The notes: generated from the sequence alone by a model not told the origin. Positions 1 to 10,495 are shown, counted from the first letter of the stretch. The stretch: 64,000 nucleotides of DNA from Micromonospora citrea (GCF_900090315.1 NZ_FMHZ01000002.1:2086501-2150500); one strand, 5' to 3'. Numbers and translations: made by a program.

Positions 1-395
1 TCAAGGACCGTCCCATGTCATCCTCCGCGCCAGAGTGGGAACGCTCCCGACATAGAGGAGCGTCGACTGAACCGGATAAGTGACGCCACCGTACGGGCCG
101 GCATCGACGCTGTCAACGGGCAACCTCGCCCCGGCACCCGACGGTAACCTGCCTGTTGTCACGGAACCTGATCGCAGTGGTGGCAGCTGTCGCGCGGCGA
201 CGGGCGGCGGACGCAGGCGGGCGCCGACTGACACGGAAAGCCAGCTACTTAACCGGAAAAGCTCATGGTTCGACCAGCACTGTGGCCGGTCGGAGCGGCC
301 CGGCCGCCGGTCGGTGCAGTAGCGTGGATCGCCGCCGGTCGTCCCCGGCCTCGCGGTGAAACCCGCCCAGGCGGGAGAAGTGGAGGAGTACGCCG
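1..395. other. Non-coding leader upstream of the LacI-family gene
   Basis: No convincing gene in this stretch. Short open frames exist on both strands but lack ribosome sites and recognisable domains. A relatively A+T-rich patch near 225-275 (around the TTAACCGGAAAA string) is the likeliest promoter or operator zone for the LacI-type gene that follows. A purine-rich ribosome site (TGGAGGA, 381-387) sits just before the GTG at 396. Confidence 0.5.
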
Positions 396-1418
396 GTGAA
401 GCGGCCCACGATCGCCGACGTCGCCCGCCGCGCCGGAGTGTCCAAGGGGGCGGTCTCCTACGCGCTGAACGGCCAGCCGGGGGTCTCCGAGACCACCCGG
501 CAGCGGATCCTCGCCATCGCCGCCGAGATCGGCTTCAACCCGAGCCGCGCCGCGCGCTCCCTCTCCGGCGCCACGGCCGACGCCGTCGGCCTCGCCCTCT
601 GCCGCCCGGCCCGCACGCTCGGCATCGAGCCGTTCTTCATGGAGCTGATCAGCGGCGTCGAAGCCGAACTCTCCGCCCGGTCGTACGCCCTCACCCTCCA
701 GGTGGTCGCCGACCAGGAGGCGGAGGTCGCGGTCTACCGCCGGTGGTGGGGCGAGCGGCGGGTCGACGGGGTCCTCGTCTGCGACCTGCGCACCGACGAC
801 CGTCGGGTGCCGGTGCTGGAGGAGCTGGGGCTGCCAGCGGTGGTGATCGGCGGCCCGGGCGGCACCGGCGGGCTGGCCAGCGTCTGGTCCGACGACGCGG
901 CGGCGCTGGTGGAGACCGTGGAATACCTGGTCGCCCTCGGCCACCGCCGGATCGCCCGCGTCGGCGGGCTGCCCGACCTGCTGCACACCGAGATCCGCAC
1001 CGAGGCGTTCGCCGGGGCCTGCCGGCGGCTCGGCCTGACCGACGCGGTCACCGTGCCGTCGGACTACACCGGCGAGGAGGGGGCGCGCGCCACCCGACGG
1101 CTGCTCAGCTCGGCCGGCCGCCCCACCGCCGTGATCTACGACAACGACGTGATGGCGATCGCGGGCCTGTCGGTGGCCCAGGAGATGGGCCTCGCAGTGC
1201 CGGCCGACCTGTCCATCGTGGCCTGGGACGACTCGCCGCTCTGCCAACTGGTGCACCCGCCGCTGACCGCGCTCGGCCGGGACATCCCGGCGTACGGCGC
1301 GCACGCCGCCCGGCAACTGCTCGCGGTGATCGGCGGCGCGCCGGCCGACCGGGTCCAGGACGAGACGGCCCACCTGACGCCCCGGGGCAGCACGGCCCCG
1401 CCGCGCCGGAGCAGTTGA
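396..1418 (+). CDS. LacI/GalR-family transcriptional regulator
   Basis: A 340-residue DNA-binding regulator of the LacI/GalR family. The first 50 residues hold the typical helix-turn-helix and hinge (starts MKRPTIADVARRAGVSKGAV, later SRAARSLSG), followed by a periplasmic-binding-protein-like effector domain to about residue 325 with the family segments DGVLV, AVVIGG, HRRIARVGG, AVIYDNDVMAIAG and LSIVAWDDSPL. Members bind palindromic operators and release DNA when a small molecule, usually a sugar, binds. GTG start chosen because GGAGG lies about nine bases upstream. No sugar gene is adjacent: the next gene is convergent and encodes an EAL protein, so the target and effector cannot be deduced here. 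Length is normal for the family (about 330-350). Confidence 0.9.
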   Translation: MKRPTIADVARRAGVSKGAVSYALNGQPGVSETTRQRILAIAAEIGFNPSRAARSLSGATADAVGLALCRPARTLGIEPFFMELISGVEAELSARSYALTLQVVADQEAEVAVYRRWWGERRVDGVLVCDLRTDDRRVPVLEELGLPAVVIGGPGGTGGLASVWSDDAAALVETVEYLVALGHRRIARVGGLPDLLHTEIRTEAFAGACRRLGLTDAVTVPSDYTGEEGARATRRLLSSAGRPTAVIYDNDVMAIAGLSVAQEMGLAVPADLSIVAWDDSPLCQLVHPPLTALGRDIPAYGAHAARQLLAVIGGAPADRVQDETAHLTPRGSTAPPRRSS

Positions 1419-1430
1419 ACCGGTCAACGA

Positions 1431-3920
1431 TCATGGGTCGCCCGCGGGTCGGCGCGACGCCGACGGGAACTCCTCGAAGTACGCCTCGACCCGCTCCGCC
1501 GTGGCCGGGCGGGCCAACGCGAAGCCCTGCCCGTACCGGCAGCCCGCCCGCCGGGCGCCCTCGACCAGGCCGGCCGACTCGAGCTCCTCGGCCACGATGT
1601 CGAGCCCCAGCCGGTCCCCCACGTTCACCACCACGTCGATGAGCGGACGCTGCGGATCCGCCGGGTCCACCAGCTGCGGGCCGACCTTGAGCAGGTCGAT
1701 CGGCAACCGGCGGAGCTGCGCCAGCGAGGCGTGCTCGGCCCGGAAGTCGTCCAGCGCGGTGCGCACACCCAGCGAACGCAGGCCGGCCAGCCGGGCCACC
1801 ACGGTCGGCAGCTCGGCGCCCACCCGGGGCTCCGCCACCTCGACCACCAGCCGCTCCGGCGCCACCCCGTACGCGTCCAGCACCGCGGCGGTACGCGGCA
1901 CGAAGTCGGGCGCGGCCAACTCCCGTACGGTCACGTTGACCGCCATCCAGAGCTGCCGGCTCCCCAGCGACCAGGCGGCGAGCTGCCGGCAGGCCCGGTC
2001 CAGCACCCAGCAGCCCAGCTCGCCCACGATGCCGAGGTCCTCGGCCACCGGCAGGAACTCGGCCGGCAGCACCGTGCCGAGCACCGGGCTGCGCCAGCGC
2101 AGCAGCGCCTCCGTGCCGACCGGCTGCCGGTCGGTCAGGTCGAGCACCGGCTGGTAGACGAGGTCCAGCTCGCCGCGGGCGACCGCCCCGGGCAGTTCCC
2201 GCTCCAGGTCGAGCCGGCGGACGAGCTGCTCCTCCAGGTAGGCGTCGTACCACTCGACCCGGTCCCGGCCGAGTTGGACGGCGCGCCGCCGGGCCAGGTC
2301 CGCCTGGCGCAGCACGTCCTCCGGGGCGGCGCCGGCGACCTCGGCCAGCCCGATGCTGACCCGCAGCCGCAGCACCCCGCCCGGCACCTGGTAGGGCTGG
2401 GTGAGGGCGGCGAGCAGCCGGGCGCCCAGCGCGTACGCCAGCACCGGGCCGGTCGCGGTGACGACCGCGAAGCCGGTGGCGGTGAGGTCGGCGAGCAGGT
2501 CGCCGGGGCCGACGACCGCGCGGGCGCGCCGGGCGACCTCGGCCGGCAGGTCCTCCCGGGCGGGGTCGCCGGGCCCGTCGCCGGCGGTGCCGCCGGGGCC
2601 GTGCAGGTCGACGACCAGCACCGCGCCACCGGGCGACGGCGCGTCGCGCAGGACGGCGAGGGCCCGCAGCAAGCCGGGGCGGTCCGCCGGCTCGCCGGAC
2701 CGGCCGCGCACCGCCGCGTACCGGCCCGCCCCCGCGATGCCGGCCGCCGCCTCCCCGACGCCGGTCTCCTCGGCGCGGACCGGCGCTCCTTCCAAGGCCG
2801 CCCCCTCGGCCAGGATGGCCGCCTCCTCGACGCCGGCCGGCGGGGCGCCGGCGGGGTCCGGGCCCGCGTCGGCACGGGCCGGCGGGGCGTGACCACCGGC
2901 CGGCGGGGCCTCGCCGGGGGGCGACGGTGCGCCGGCCGGCGGGGCGTGACCGGGTGGTGGCGCGGGCGGGTCGCCTGCCCGGAGCAGGTCGCGGAGCACG
3001 AGCGGCGGCGCCGCCGCGAGCGCGAGCAGCACCGCGGTGAGGTCCGGCGGCCCACCCGAGCGGAGCTGCCAGCCGGTGGCCGCCACGGCCGCGACGGCCG
3101 GGATCACCGCCCGCGGCCACACCAGGGTCGGCAGGGCCGGCGGGTCGGGCTCCGGCCGGGTCGCGCGCCGCGCCCCCGCCGCGGTGAGCAGCACCCCGCC
3201 CACCAGCGGGGGTACGGCCAGCAGACCCGCCCGCTGCGGCGCGACGGGAAGCGCGGCGAGTGCCGCCAGCCCGAGGAGGGTGAGCGTCGCCCCGGCGCGG
3301 CACCGCGCGGCGCCGGAGCGCCGGTGCGGCCCGGTCAGCGCCATGAGCGCCCCGACCGCCAGCCCGCCGAGGGCCACCGCCGCCGCGAGCCGGGCCGGCG
3401 GGTCGAGGCGGTCGCGGGGCAACAGCAGCCAGCCGGCGAGGACCAGCCCGATGCCGCCGGCGGACGCGTCGAGCAGCCGGCGCAGCCGGACCCGGGCGGC
3501 CGGGCGCGACGCCCGGGCCCACGGGGGCAGGCCGGCGACGAAGAGCGGGGCGGCGACGAACAGTCCCGCCAGGGCGACGGCGGGCCGGCGCCCCGCGCCG
3601 GCGAGCGGGAGGACGGCGGCGGCCAGCCCCGCCGCCACCACGGCGGCGTCGAGCAGCACGGCGACCCGGCGGGGCGCGGCCCGGCGCCGGGCCGCCCGGG
3701 ACCGGGTGGGTGCCGGCGCGGCCGGCGGACCGGCGGCCAGCCGGGACAGGCGCGTGCCGGCCAGCGCGGAGCCCGCCGCGCCCGCCAGCGCCACCACGGC
3801 CGGTGCCGGCGCCCGGCCGGTCGCGCCGACCAGCAGGAGCAGCGCGACGGCGACGAGGACCACGGCCTCCGGCGTGGCCGGACGGCGGGCGGGGGCGCGG
3901 TGCGGGTACGCGAGGGGCAC
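1431..3920 (-). CDS. Membrane EAL-domain c-di-GMP phosphodiesterase with degenerate GGDEF
   Basis: About 829 residues if translation begins at the GTG at 3920, which has an AAGG-type ribosome site; the frame stays open to 3992. The N-terminal third is a series of hydrophobic, Ala/Leu-rich membrane segments, then a Pro/Ala-rich low-complexity linker, then a degenerate GGDEF-like domain lacking the GG(D/E)EF motif, and a C-terminal EAL domain. The EAL catalytic set looks complete: TEALLRW, an Asn in AVNVTVREL, VVEVAE, ALDDF, LLKVG, IVAEELE and YGQGFAL. Expected role: hydrolysis of cyclic di-GMP at the membrane, the GGDEF relic possibly binding GTP or acting structurally. DDF is followed by RAEHASL rather than the usual GTGYSSL. 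Convergent with the LacI gene. Function as active hydrolase is inferred. Confidence 0.82.
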   Translation of the reverse strand: MPLAYPHRAPARRPATPEAVVLVAVALLLLVGATGRAPAPAVVALAGAAGSALAGTRLSRLAAGPPAAPAPTRSRAARRRAAPRRVAVLLDAAVVAAGLAAAVLPLAGAGRRPAVALAGLFVAAPLFVAGLPPWARASRPAARVRLRRLLDASAGGIGLVLAGWLLLPRDRLDPPARLAAAVALGGLAVGALMALTGPHRRSGAARCRAGATLTLLGLAALAALPVAPQRAGLLAVPPLVGGVLLTAAGARRATRPEPDPPALPTLVWPRAVIPAVAAVAATGWQLRSGGPPDLTAVLLALAAAPPLVLRDLLRAGDPPAPPPGHAPPAGAPSPPGEAPPAGGHAPPARADAGPDPAGAPPAGVEEAAILAEGAALEGAPVRAEETGVGEAAAGIAGAGRYAAVRGRSGEPADRPGLLRALAVLRDAPSPGGAVLVVDLHGPGGTAGDGPGDPAREDLPAEVARRARAVVGPGDLLADLTATGFAVVTATGPVLAYALGARLLAALTQPYQVPGGVLRLRVSIGLAEVAGAAPEDVLRQADLARRRAVQLGRDRVEWYDAYLEEQLVRRLDLERELPGAVARGELDLVYQPVLDLTDRQPVGTEALLRWRSPVLGTVLPAEFLPVAEDLGIVGELGCWVLDRACRQLAAWSLGSRQLWMAVNVTVRELAAPDFVPRTAAVLDAYGVAPERLVVEVAEPRVGAELPTVVARLAGLRSLGVRTALDDFRAEHASLAQLRRLPIDLLKVGPQLVDPADPQRPLIDVVVNVGDRLGLDIVAEELESAGLVEGARRAGCRYGQGFALARPATAERVEAYFEEFPSASRRPAGDP

Positions 3921-4120
3921 GGCGGTCGCCTTCGTGAGGGGGCACGGGCGGTGCGGCGGTGCGGGGCGCCGGACAGTTGGTCCACGGCCCACCTCACGCC
4001 AACGAGCGCGCAGGGCGGCGGTGACGCCGAGGCGACAGTGACCCTCGTCACTGACACGGCAGGATCACCCGGACACCGCCCGGCGCGTACCGGGGCCACC
4101 GGGGGTGGGATCATCGGGGG

Positions 4121-4498
4121 GTGAGCAGCTCCCACACCGTCAGCTTCCGGCACAACCAGGCGATCCTGGCCGCCGCGATCATCGCGTTCATCGGCACCCT
4201 GCCGCTGGCCGGCGCCCGGTGGTATCTGCTGCCGGTGCTGCTCGTCCCGCTCGCCGTCGGGCTCTGGGCGCTGCGCGCCGGCACCGACGCGGACGCCCAC
4301 GAGCTGCGCCTGCGGGCACTGCTCGGGCAGCGCCGGATCAGCTGGGACCGGGTCGTGGAGCTGGCCCCCGGCCCGCGTGGCCGCGCGCTCGCGCGACTCG
4401 ACGACGGGCAGGTGGTGCAGCTGCCCGCCGTCCGCGGCAGCGACCTGCCCCGCCTGGTCGAGGCCACCGGCCAGACCCTGCCCGGCGCGGCGCATTGA
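4121..4498 (+). CDS. Small membrane protein with PH-like domain
   Basis: A 125-residue protein. Two hydrophobic segments near residues 13-31 and 36-51 form a membrane hairpin, followed by a soluble half (AHELRLRALLGQRRISWDRV, later DDGQVVQLP and GSDLPRLVEAT) with the strand pattern of bacterial PH domains seen in small actinobacterial membrane proteins. Such proteins are membrane-anchored and of unknown biochemical function. GTG start at 4121 preceded by a run of G that can serve as a weak ribosome site. Ends a short distance before the convergent dehydrogenase gene. The PH assignment rests on the two-helix-plus-beta pattern, and I treat it as probable rather than certain. Confidence 0.65.
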   Translation: MSSSHTVSFRHNQAILAAAIIAFIGTLPLAGARWYLLPVLLVPLAVGLWALRAGTDADAHELRLRALLGQRRISWDRVVELAPGPRGRALARLDDGQVVQLPAVRGSDLPRLVEATGQTLPGAAH

Positions 4499-4535
4499 CC
4501 CGGCGGCGCGGGCGTCGACGTGCCGACCGGGCGGC

Positions 4536-5462
4536 TCAGTAGCCGTCCACCACCACGTTGACCAGCGGCTCGCCGGCCACGAACCGCCGGACCTGCTCCC
4601 CGACCAGCCGGTACGCCCTCGGCAGGAAACCGCGCACCGAGCCCGCCACGTGCGGGGTGAGCAGCACGTTGGGCATCGTCCAGAGCGCGTGGTCGGCCGG
4701 CAGCGGCTCCGGGTCGGTCACGTCCAGCGCGGCCGAGATCCGGCCGGTACGCAGCTCGGCGACCAGCGCCTCCGTCCGGGCCACCGGCCCGCGCGCGGCG
4801 TTGACCAGCAGCGCGCCGTCGCGCATCGCGGCGAGGAACCTCTCGTCGACCAGCCCGCGGGTCTGCTCGGTCAACGGCACCAGCAGCACCACCACGTCGG
4901 CCTCGGGCAGCAGCCCCGGCAGCTCGTCGACGCCGTGCACGCCCTGCCCGGGGCGGGCGGTCCGGGCCACCAGGGTGAAGCTCACGTCGAACGGCGCGAG
5001 CCGGTCGCGTACCGCCGTGCCGATGGATCCCGCCCCGACGATCAGCACCCGCTTGCCGGTCAGCTCGTCGGTGGGGGCCACCTCGTCGTACGCCCACTCG
5101 CGCCGGGCCTGCGCCCGGGCGAGGGCCGGGAAGGCCCGCAGCTGGGACAGGATCGCCGTGACCACCCACTCGGCGGTGGACGGGTCGTGCACGCCCCGGG
5201 CGTCGCAGAGCGTCACGCCCTCCGGGACCCGGCCGACCCAGGCGTCCGCCCCGGCGGAGAGGAGCTGCACCACCGACAGGTCGGGCAGCTCCCGCAGCAG
5301 CGCGGTGGCGTCGCCGCCGGCCAGGAAGGGCGGCACCCAGAACCGGACGCCGGCCACCTCGGAGGGGCGCCGGCTCGCGTCGGCCAGCACCTCGACCGTG
5401 ACGTCCGGCGGCAGCTCCCCGAGGAGCGTACGGCCGGCCTCGTGCGGGATCCATACCTTCAC
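4536..5462 (-). CDS. D-2-hydroxyacid dehydrogenase
   Basis: A 308-residue NAD(P)-dependent oxidoreductase of the D-isomer-specific 2-hydroxyacid dehydrogenase family. The nucleotide-binding GAGSIG loop is at residues 143-148; the catalytic triad equivalents are Arg224 (NAARG), Glu252 (TDPEPLP) and His271 (TPHVAGS). These enzymes interconvert 2-oxoacids and D-2-hydroxyacids (glyoxylate, hydroxypyruvate, phosphoglycerate and others); the substrate cannot be read from the sequence, and the short N-terminal domain argues against SerA, which carries a C-terminal regulatory domain. The GTG at 5462 begins the first coherent domain strand (KVWIPHEAG); no strong ribosome site precedes it. Divergent from the GAF-SpoIIE phosphatase gene, sharing a 190-base intergenic region. 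Confidence 0.88.
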   Translation of the reverse strand: MKVWIPHEAGRTLLGELPPDVTVEVLADASRRPSEVAGVRFWVPPFLAGGDATALLRELPDLSVVQLLSAGADAWVGRVPEGVTLCDARGVHDPSTAEWVVTAILSQLRAFPALARAQARREWAYDEVAPTDELTGKRVLIVGAGSIGTAVRDRLAPFDVSFTLVARTARPGQGVHGVDELPGLLPEADVVVLLVPLTEQTRGLVDERFLAAMRDGALLVNAARGPVARTEALVAELRTGRISAALDVTDPEPLPADHALWTMPNVLLTPHVAGSVRGFLPRAYRLVGEQVRRFVAGEPLVNVVVDGY

Positions 5463-5651
5463 GCCCGCCGACGATAGGCCCCCGGCACCGCCGCCGGCGG
5501 GGCGGGGCGGGCCCCGGCACCCGAACGGGCGGCCGGACGCCGACGCGCGGTCCCGGGGCCACTGCACGTCGGCCGTGTCGATCCCGGTCCGGACGGGGTA
5601 TAGGGGGGCCGGAGCGCCGGCCGGCCTCCGACCGGCACAGGCAGGTGATCG

Positions 5652-7538
5652 ATGACCGACGGAATTCGCGGCGACGCTTCGGGGCACCCCGCTCCGAGCT
5701 CTGCGCTGCGCGACCCGGACCGGCTGCGATCCCTCGCCGAGACCGGGCTGACGGCCGCCCCCGACGAGGCGTTCGACCGGTTCGCCCGGCTGGTCGGCGA
5801 CCTGCTCCACGTGCCCGTCGCGCTGGTCTCCCTGGTCGACGCCGACCGCCAGTTCTTCCCCGGCGAGGTGGGCCTGTCGCAGCCCTGGGCCGCCCTGCGG
5901 CAGACGCCGCTGAGCCACTCGTTCTGCCAGCAGGTCGTGCACCTCGGCACCCCGATGGCGCTGTCGGACGCCCGGTTCCACCCCACGGTCCGGGACAACC
6001 TCGCCGTGCCCGAGCTGGGCGTGGTGGCGTACGCCGGGATGCCGCTGACCGACCTCGAGGGCCGCGTCCTCGGGTCGCTCTGCGCGATCGACGACAAGCC
6101 CCGCGACTGGACCGCCGACCAGTTGCGGACGCTGGCCGACCTGGCCGCCGCCTGTTCGTCGGAGCTGCGGCTGCGGATCGCCCTCGACGGCGCCGAGCAG
6201 GCGCGCCGGCGCGCCGAGGAGGCCAACGGCCGGCTGGAGCTGCTCGCCGGGCTGGCGGGGACGCTGGCCGGGACGCTCGACGTGCCCACCGTGCTGCGGC
6301 ACCTCCGCGACACCATGGTGCCGCTGCTGGCCGACTGGGCCCTGGTCACCCTCGTCGGACGCGACGGAGCACCCCGGGAGGTGACCGCCGTGCACCGCGA
6401 CCCGTCCCGGGCCGCCGACGTCGCCCGCTTCGCCGAGCTGATGCGGACCGGCCTCAGCCCCGACTCGATCACCCGGACGGTGCTGCGGACCGGCCGGTCC
6501 GTGCTGGGCAGCGCCGGTTCGCTCGCCGACGTGCGGCGGGGCACCGTCGGGCCGGAGATGCCGGAGATCGCCGTACGACTGGGCTTCTCGTCGCACCTCA
6601 GCGTCCCGATCAGCGACGCCGGGCGGGTGCTCGGCTGCGTCAGCCTGATCAACGGCCCGGCGCGGCGCGGCTTCGACGACAGCGACCTGCTCATCGCCGA
6701 GGACATCGGCCGCCGGGTCGGGCAGGCCATCGGCAACAGCCGGATGTACGGCGAGCAGCGGCACGTCGCGTACGTGCTGCAGCACAGCATGCTCCCGGAG
6801 CTGCCCGCCGCCGACGACCTGGAGCTGACCGCCCGCTACCAGCCGGCCGCCGACCGGGTGGAGGTCGGCGGCGACTGGTACGACGCCTTCCGCCAGCCGG
6901 GCGGGGAACTGATCGTCGCGATCGGCGACGTGGCCGGCCACGACATCGAGGCAGCCGCGACCATGGGCCAGCTGCGCAACCTGGTCCGGGGCAACGCGTA
7001 CGGCCGGCCCGACACCGTCGGCGAGCTGATGAGCCGCCTGGACGAGACGATGCGCGGGCTGCGCATCCCCGCCGCGGCCACCGCCACCCTGGTGCGGCTG
7101 CGCGCCGACGACGCCGGCGGCCGGCGGGTCACCTGGTGCAACGCGGGCCATCCCGCGCCGCTCGTGGTCCGGGCCGGGGGCGCGGTGGACGTGCTCGGCG
7201 GGGCGGCGGAGCCGCTGCTCGGGCTGCGCCGGCCCGTGCGCCGCACCAGCCGGGAGGCCCACCTGGCCGTGGGGGACACCCTGTTGCTCTACACCGACGG
7301 CCTCATCGAGCGGCGGGACCGCAGCATCGACGAAGGGATGGCGGAGCTGACCGAGCGGCTGGCCGGCACGGACGGGCTGCCGCTGGACGAGCTCTGCGAC
7401 CTGCTGCTCACGGCCGTCCACCACCGGGAGGACGACGTCGCGCTCCTCGCCGTGCGGGCCCGCCGAGCCCGCCACGGCGGCCGGTCCGATCCGTCGGCCC
7501 CGGTGGGGCGCCCCGGCGGGCTACCCTGGGCCGGGTGA
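5652..7538 (+). CDS. GAF-GAF-SpoIIE (PP2C-type) serine phosphatase
   Basis: A 628-residue signalling phosphatase. Residues about 25-175 form a first GAF domain ([23 protein letters not shown]), residues about 195-365 a second, and about 385-605 a SpoIIE/PP2C phosphatase with the metal-binding motifs [30 protein letters not shown] and EDDVALL. Relatives dephosphorylate the conserved serine of STAS-domain anti-sigma antagonists in partner-switching systems; the GAF domains probably sense a ligand or redox state. ATG chosen because AGGTG lies seven bases upstream. The last codons overlap the GTG of the sugar dehydrogenase gene by four bases, so the two are translationally coupled. A STAS protein occurs 49 kb downstream, but no anti-sigma kinase is visible in the window. 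Confidence 0.9.
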   Translation: MTDGIRGDASGHPAPSSALRDPDRLRSLAETGLTAAPDEAFDRFARLVGDLLHVPVALVSLVDADRQFFPGEVGLSQPWAALRQTPLSHSFCQQVVHLGTPMALSDARFHPTVRDNLAVPELGVVAYAGMPLTDLEGRVLGSLCAIDDKPRDWTADQLRTLADLAAACSSELRLRIALDGAEQARRRAEEANGRLELLAGLAGTLAGTLDVPTVLRHLRDTMVPLLADWALVTLVGRDGAPREVTAVHRDPSRAADVARFAELMRTGLSPDSITRTVLRTGRSVLGSAGSLADVRRGTVGPEMPEIAVRLGFSSHLSVPISDAGRVLGCVSLINGPARRGFDDSDLLIAEDIGRRVGQAIGNSRMYGEQRHVAYVLQHSMLPELPAADDLELTARYQPAADRVEVGGDWYDAFRQPGGELIVAIGDVAGHDIEAAATMGQLRNLVRGNAYGRPDTVGELMSRLDETMRGLRIPAAATATLVRLRADDAGGRRVTWCNAGHPAPLVVRAGGAVDVLGGAAEPLLGLRRPVRRTSREAHLAVGDTLLLYTDGLIERRDRSIDEGMAELTERLAGTDGLPLDELCDLLLTAVHHREDDVALLAVRARRARHGGRSDPSAPVGRPGGLPWAG

Positions 7539-8710
7539 GCGCCCGTCCCCCGTACCCTCGCACCCGCCGCCTGAGGGCGGCCCTGGCGGCGTCGTGCGCG
7601 GCGCTGCTGCTCGCGAACGCCGGTTGCAGCTTCGGCGAGCCCGAGCCGGACCCGGCCGGTGAGCCGCCCACCTTCCCGACCCCCTCGGCGACGGCGAGCG
7701 CCGGCGCCGCCGGCCAGGAGGTGGTCACCACCGTGCTGGCCAAGGGGCTGCGGGTGCCGTGGGGGATCGCCTTCCTGCCCGACGGCACCGCGCTGGTCAC
7801 CGAGCGGGACAGCGGCCGGATCCTGCGGGTCGGCCCGGAGTCGGGGCCCGAGGGCCTGAAGGTCACCCCGGTGCAGACCGTCCCCGACGTGGCGGCGGCC
7901 GGCGAGGGCGGGCTGATGGGCATCGCCGTCTCCCCCGACTACCAGCGCGACAGGTCGGTCTTCGTCTACTACACGACGGCACGCGACAACCGGATCGCCC
8001 GGCTGGAGCTGGGCGGCACGCCCACGCCGATCCTCACCGGCATCCCGAAGGCGGGCATCCACAACGGCGGCGGCCTCGCCTTCGGCCCGGACGGCCTGCT
8101 CTACGCGAGCACGGGCGACGCCGGCGACCGGCCGCAGGCGCAGGACGCCAAGCGCCTCGGCGGCAAGATCCTGCGGATCACCAGGGACGGCAAGCCGGCA
8201 CCCGGCAACCCGTTCCCGAACTCCCCGGTGTGGTCCCTGGGCCACCGCAACGTGCAGGGCATCGCCTGGGACGCCGCCAAGCGGATGTACGCCGTCGAGT
8301 TCGGCCAGAACACCTGGGACGAGATCAACCAGGTCACCAAGGGGCGCAACTACGGGTGGCCGCAGGTCGAGGGGCGCGACGACGACAAGCGCTACGTCAA
8401 CCCGATCACCCAGTGGCCGACGTCGGAGGCCTCCTGCTCGGGGCTGACCGCCACGGACCGGCTGCTGGTCACCGCCTGCCTGCGCGGCAAGCGGCTGTGG
8501 CTGGTCGAGCTGACCGACACCGGCACCGTGCTCGGCCAGCCTCGGGAGCTGCTGACCGGCCGGTTCGGGCGGCTGCGGGCCGTGGCCGCCGCCCCCGACG
8601 GCTCCATCTGGGTGAGCACCTCCAACCACGACGGGCGCGGCAACCCGGCGCCCGAGGACGACCGGCTGCTGCGTCTGGTCTTCGCCGGCGGCGGGGCCGG
8701 GCGGAGCTGA
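7535..8710 (+). CDS. PQQ-type glucose/sorbosone dehydrogenase lipoprotein
   Basis: A 391-residue exported protein of the glucose/sorbosone dehydrogenase (six-bladed beta-propeller) family. After a basic start, residues about 12-30 are hydrophobic and end in NAGC, a somewhat atypical lipobox, so lipid anchoring is likely but not certain. Family blocks seen in order: [81 protein letters not shown] and GRNYGWP. Relatives oxidise aldoses using PQQ; no PQQ biosynthesis genes are present here. The GTG at 7535 overlaps the stop of the preceding phosphatase gene (GTGA), implying co-expression. Substrate is unknown. Confidence 0.88.
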   Translation: MSARPPYPRTRRLRAALAASCAALLLANAGCSFGEPEPDPAGEPPTFPTPSATASAGAAGQEVVTTVLAKGLRVPWGIAFLPDGTALVTERDSGRILRVGPESGPEGLKVTPVQTVPDVAAAGEGGLMGIAVSPDYQRDRSVFVYYTTARDNRIARLELGGTPTPILTGIPKAGIHNGGGLAFGPDGLLYASTGDAGDRPQAQDAKRLGGKILRITRDGKPAPGNPFPNSPVWSLGHRNVQGIAWDAAKRMYAVEFGQNTWDEINQVTKGRNYGWPQVEGRDDDKRYVNPITQWPTSEASCSGLTATDRLLVTACLRGKRLWLVELTDTGTVLGQPRELLTGRFGRLRAVAAAPDGSIWVSTSNHDGRGNPAPEDDRLLRLVFAGGGAGRS

Positions 8711-8768
8711 CGCCACCGGAGCGTCCGGGTTTCCCAAGATCCCTCACTGGGCAGGTCAGAATCTCAAC

Positions 8769-10319
8769 ATGGACGGGCAGGAGAACGAGCAGCAGGACCG
8801 CCGGGGCGTGGACGCCCCGGCGGCCGGTCGTGTCCGCCGCGGCGACGCCGGCCGGCGCGCGCTCCGCGCGACCGGGGTGACGCTTGCGGTCCTGGTCGTC
8901 ACCCTGGTCGGGGTGTTGATCGGCGTGCTCGCCGGCGGCCGGGTCAGCACCGACATCGGGCCGTTCCAGGCCGACCTGACGGTGGCGCCGGCGGTCAGCG
9001 GCGGCACGACCGTCGACATCCCGCCGCTGGGCGCGCTGCTGCTCGACAGCCACGACGGGCCGACCCATCTCACGGTCGAGCTGGGCGCGCTGGACCAGAG
9101 CCGCACCGAGGCGCTGCTCGACGACCCGGCCAGCATCGACCGGGCCAGCCGGTCGGCCGTCGAGGACGTCCGGGAGGGCGTGCTGCGGCTCGGCCTGCGG
9201 ACGCTCGCCTCGGCCGTGCTGGTCACCCTGCTGCTGGCGCTGCTGGTCTTCCGCGACGCCCGCCGGGCGGCCTGGGCCGGCGGGCTGGCGCTGGTCATCA
9301 CGGCCGGCAGCCTCGGCACCGCCGCGTCGACCATCCGCCCGCAGGCCATCGAGGAGCCACGCTACGAGGGGCTGCTGGTCAACGCTCCGGCGATCGTCGG
9401 CGACGCCCGGCGGATCGCCAACGACTACACCCGGTACGCCGAGCAGCTCCAGCGCATCGTCGGCAACGTCAGCCAGCTCTACACCACCGTGTCGTCCCTG
9501 CCGGTCTACGAGCCGGCGCCCGGCACCACCCGTGTGCTGCACGTCTCCGACATGCACCTCAACCCGACCGGCTGGCAGCTCATCCGCACCGTGGTCGAGC
9601 AGTTCGGCATCGACGTGGTGATCGACACCGGCGACATCACCGACTGGGGCAGCGAGCCGGAGGCCTCCTACGTCGGCTCGATCGGCCTGCTCAAGAAGCC
9701 TTACGTCTACATCCGGGGCAACCACGACTCCGGCCGGACCGCGGCGGCCGTGGCCCGACAGCCGAACGCGATCGTGCTCAACAACACCACCACCACCGTC
9801 GCCGGGCTGACGATCGCCGGCATCGGCGACCCGCGGTTCACCCCCGACAAGAACACCTCCCCGGCGGGCAGCGGCCTCACCAAGCAGGTCGCCGACCAGG
9901 TGATCGGCGTCGGCGACCAGCTCGCCGCGACGGTGCGCAGCTCGCCGCGGCCGGTGAACATCGCGCTGGTGCACGACCCCGCCTCCGCCGGCCCGCTGTC
10001 GGGCACCTGCCCGCTGGTGCTCGCCGGGCACACCCACAACCGGCAGGTGTCGAAGCTGCCGGCGGCACCCGGGCAGATGCCGACCCAGCTCATGGTGCAG
10101 GGGTCGACGGGCGGCGCCGGGCTGCGCGGGCTGGAGGGCGAGAAGCCCACCCCGCTGTCGATGAGCGTCCTCTACTTCGACGAGAACAAGCTGCTCCAGG
10201 CGTACGACGACATCACCGTGGGCGGCACCGGCCAGGCCCAGGTGAACCTGGAGCGGCACGTCGTGGAGGACCCGAAGGCGGGCGTGCCCGCCCCGGTCAC
10301 CCCCACCCCGACGCGCTGA
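8769..10319 (+). CDS. Membrane-anchored metallophosphoesterase
   Basis: A 516-residue protein. The N-terminus is charged, then a membrane segment (about 33-55) is followed by an extracytoplasmic stretch, then two more hydrophobic segments (about 142-160 and 165-185) and a calcineurin-like phosphoesterase domain from about residue 255. The dinuclear-metal motifs are all present: HVSDMH (258-263), DTGDITD (286-292), GNHD (317-320), LVHDP and GHTH (420-423). Substrate unknown; relatives act on phosphodiesters, nucleotides or phospholipids. No strong ribosome site precedes the ATG, although AATCTCAACATGG places it close to a possible transcription start. The distance from the upstream sugar dehydrogenase is 58 bases, so it may be an independent unit. 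Ends before a convergent gene. Confidence 0.9.
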   Translation: MDGQENEQQDRRGVDAPAAGRVRRGDAGRRALRATGVTLAVLVVTLVGVLIGVLAGGRVSTDIGPFQADLTVAPAVSGGTTVDIPPLGALLLDSHDGPTHLTVELGALDQSRTEALLDDPASIDRASRSAVEDVREGVLRLGLRTLASAVLVTLLLALLVFRDARRAAWAGGLALVITAGSLGTAASTIRPQAIEEPRYEGLLVNAPAIVGDARRIANDYTRYAEQLQRIVGNVSQLYTTVSSLPVYEPAPGTTRVLHVSDMHLNPTGWQLIRTVVEQFGIDVVIDTGDITDWGSEPEASYVGSIGLLKKPYVYIRGNHDSGRTAAAVARQPNAIVLNNTTTTVAGLTIAGIGDPRFTPDKNTSPAGSGLTKQVADQVIGVGDQLAATVRSSPRPVNIALVHDPASAGPLSGTCPLVLAGHTHNRQVSKLPAAPGQMPTQLMVQGSTGGAGLRGLEGEKPTPLSMSVLYFDENKLLQAYDDITVGGTGQAQVNLERHVVEDPKAGVPAPVTPTPTR

Positions 10320-10390
10320 CCCCGACCGGCTGGCCGTCCTATCCGTTTGTCCTGGCGCGCCGGTCCTAGGCGGTGGCCCTGACGCGCTGG

Positions 10391-10495
10391 CCCTGGCAGG
10401 CCCGGCCCTGGCACGCCCGGCCCAGGTGCGCCCGGCCCTGGCACGCCCGGCCCAGGTGCGCCCGACCCTGGCACGCCTGACCCTGGTGGGCTGGT
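10391..10495. repeat. 15-bp tandem repeat array, seven units
   Basis: Seven consecutive units with 15-bp period, alternating between CCCTGGCACGCCCGG and CCCAGGTGCGCCCGG with single-base changes in the outer units. On the minus strand it would read as alternating PGPGV/PGPGA pentapeptides, but no gene context supports translation. Units contain complementary CCTGG and CCAGG cores, so neighbouring units can pair into small hairpins. Confidence 0.9.

Noticed and set aside
1414..1428. TTGAACCGGTCAA near-palindrome at the end of the LacI gene
   Set aside because: Imperfect, within a gene end, with no promoter to control.
1105..3945. Long open frames antisense or out of frame to the EAL protein gene, rich in Arg/Pro/Gly
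   Set aside because: Composition artefact of high G+C; no motifs, no ribosome site, and the EAL frame explains the region.
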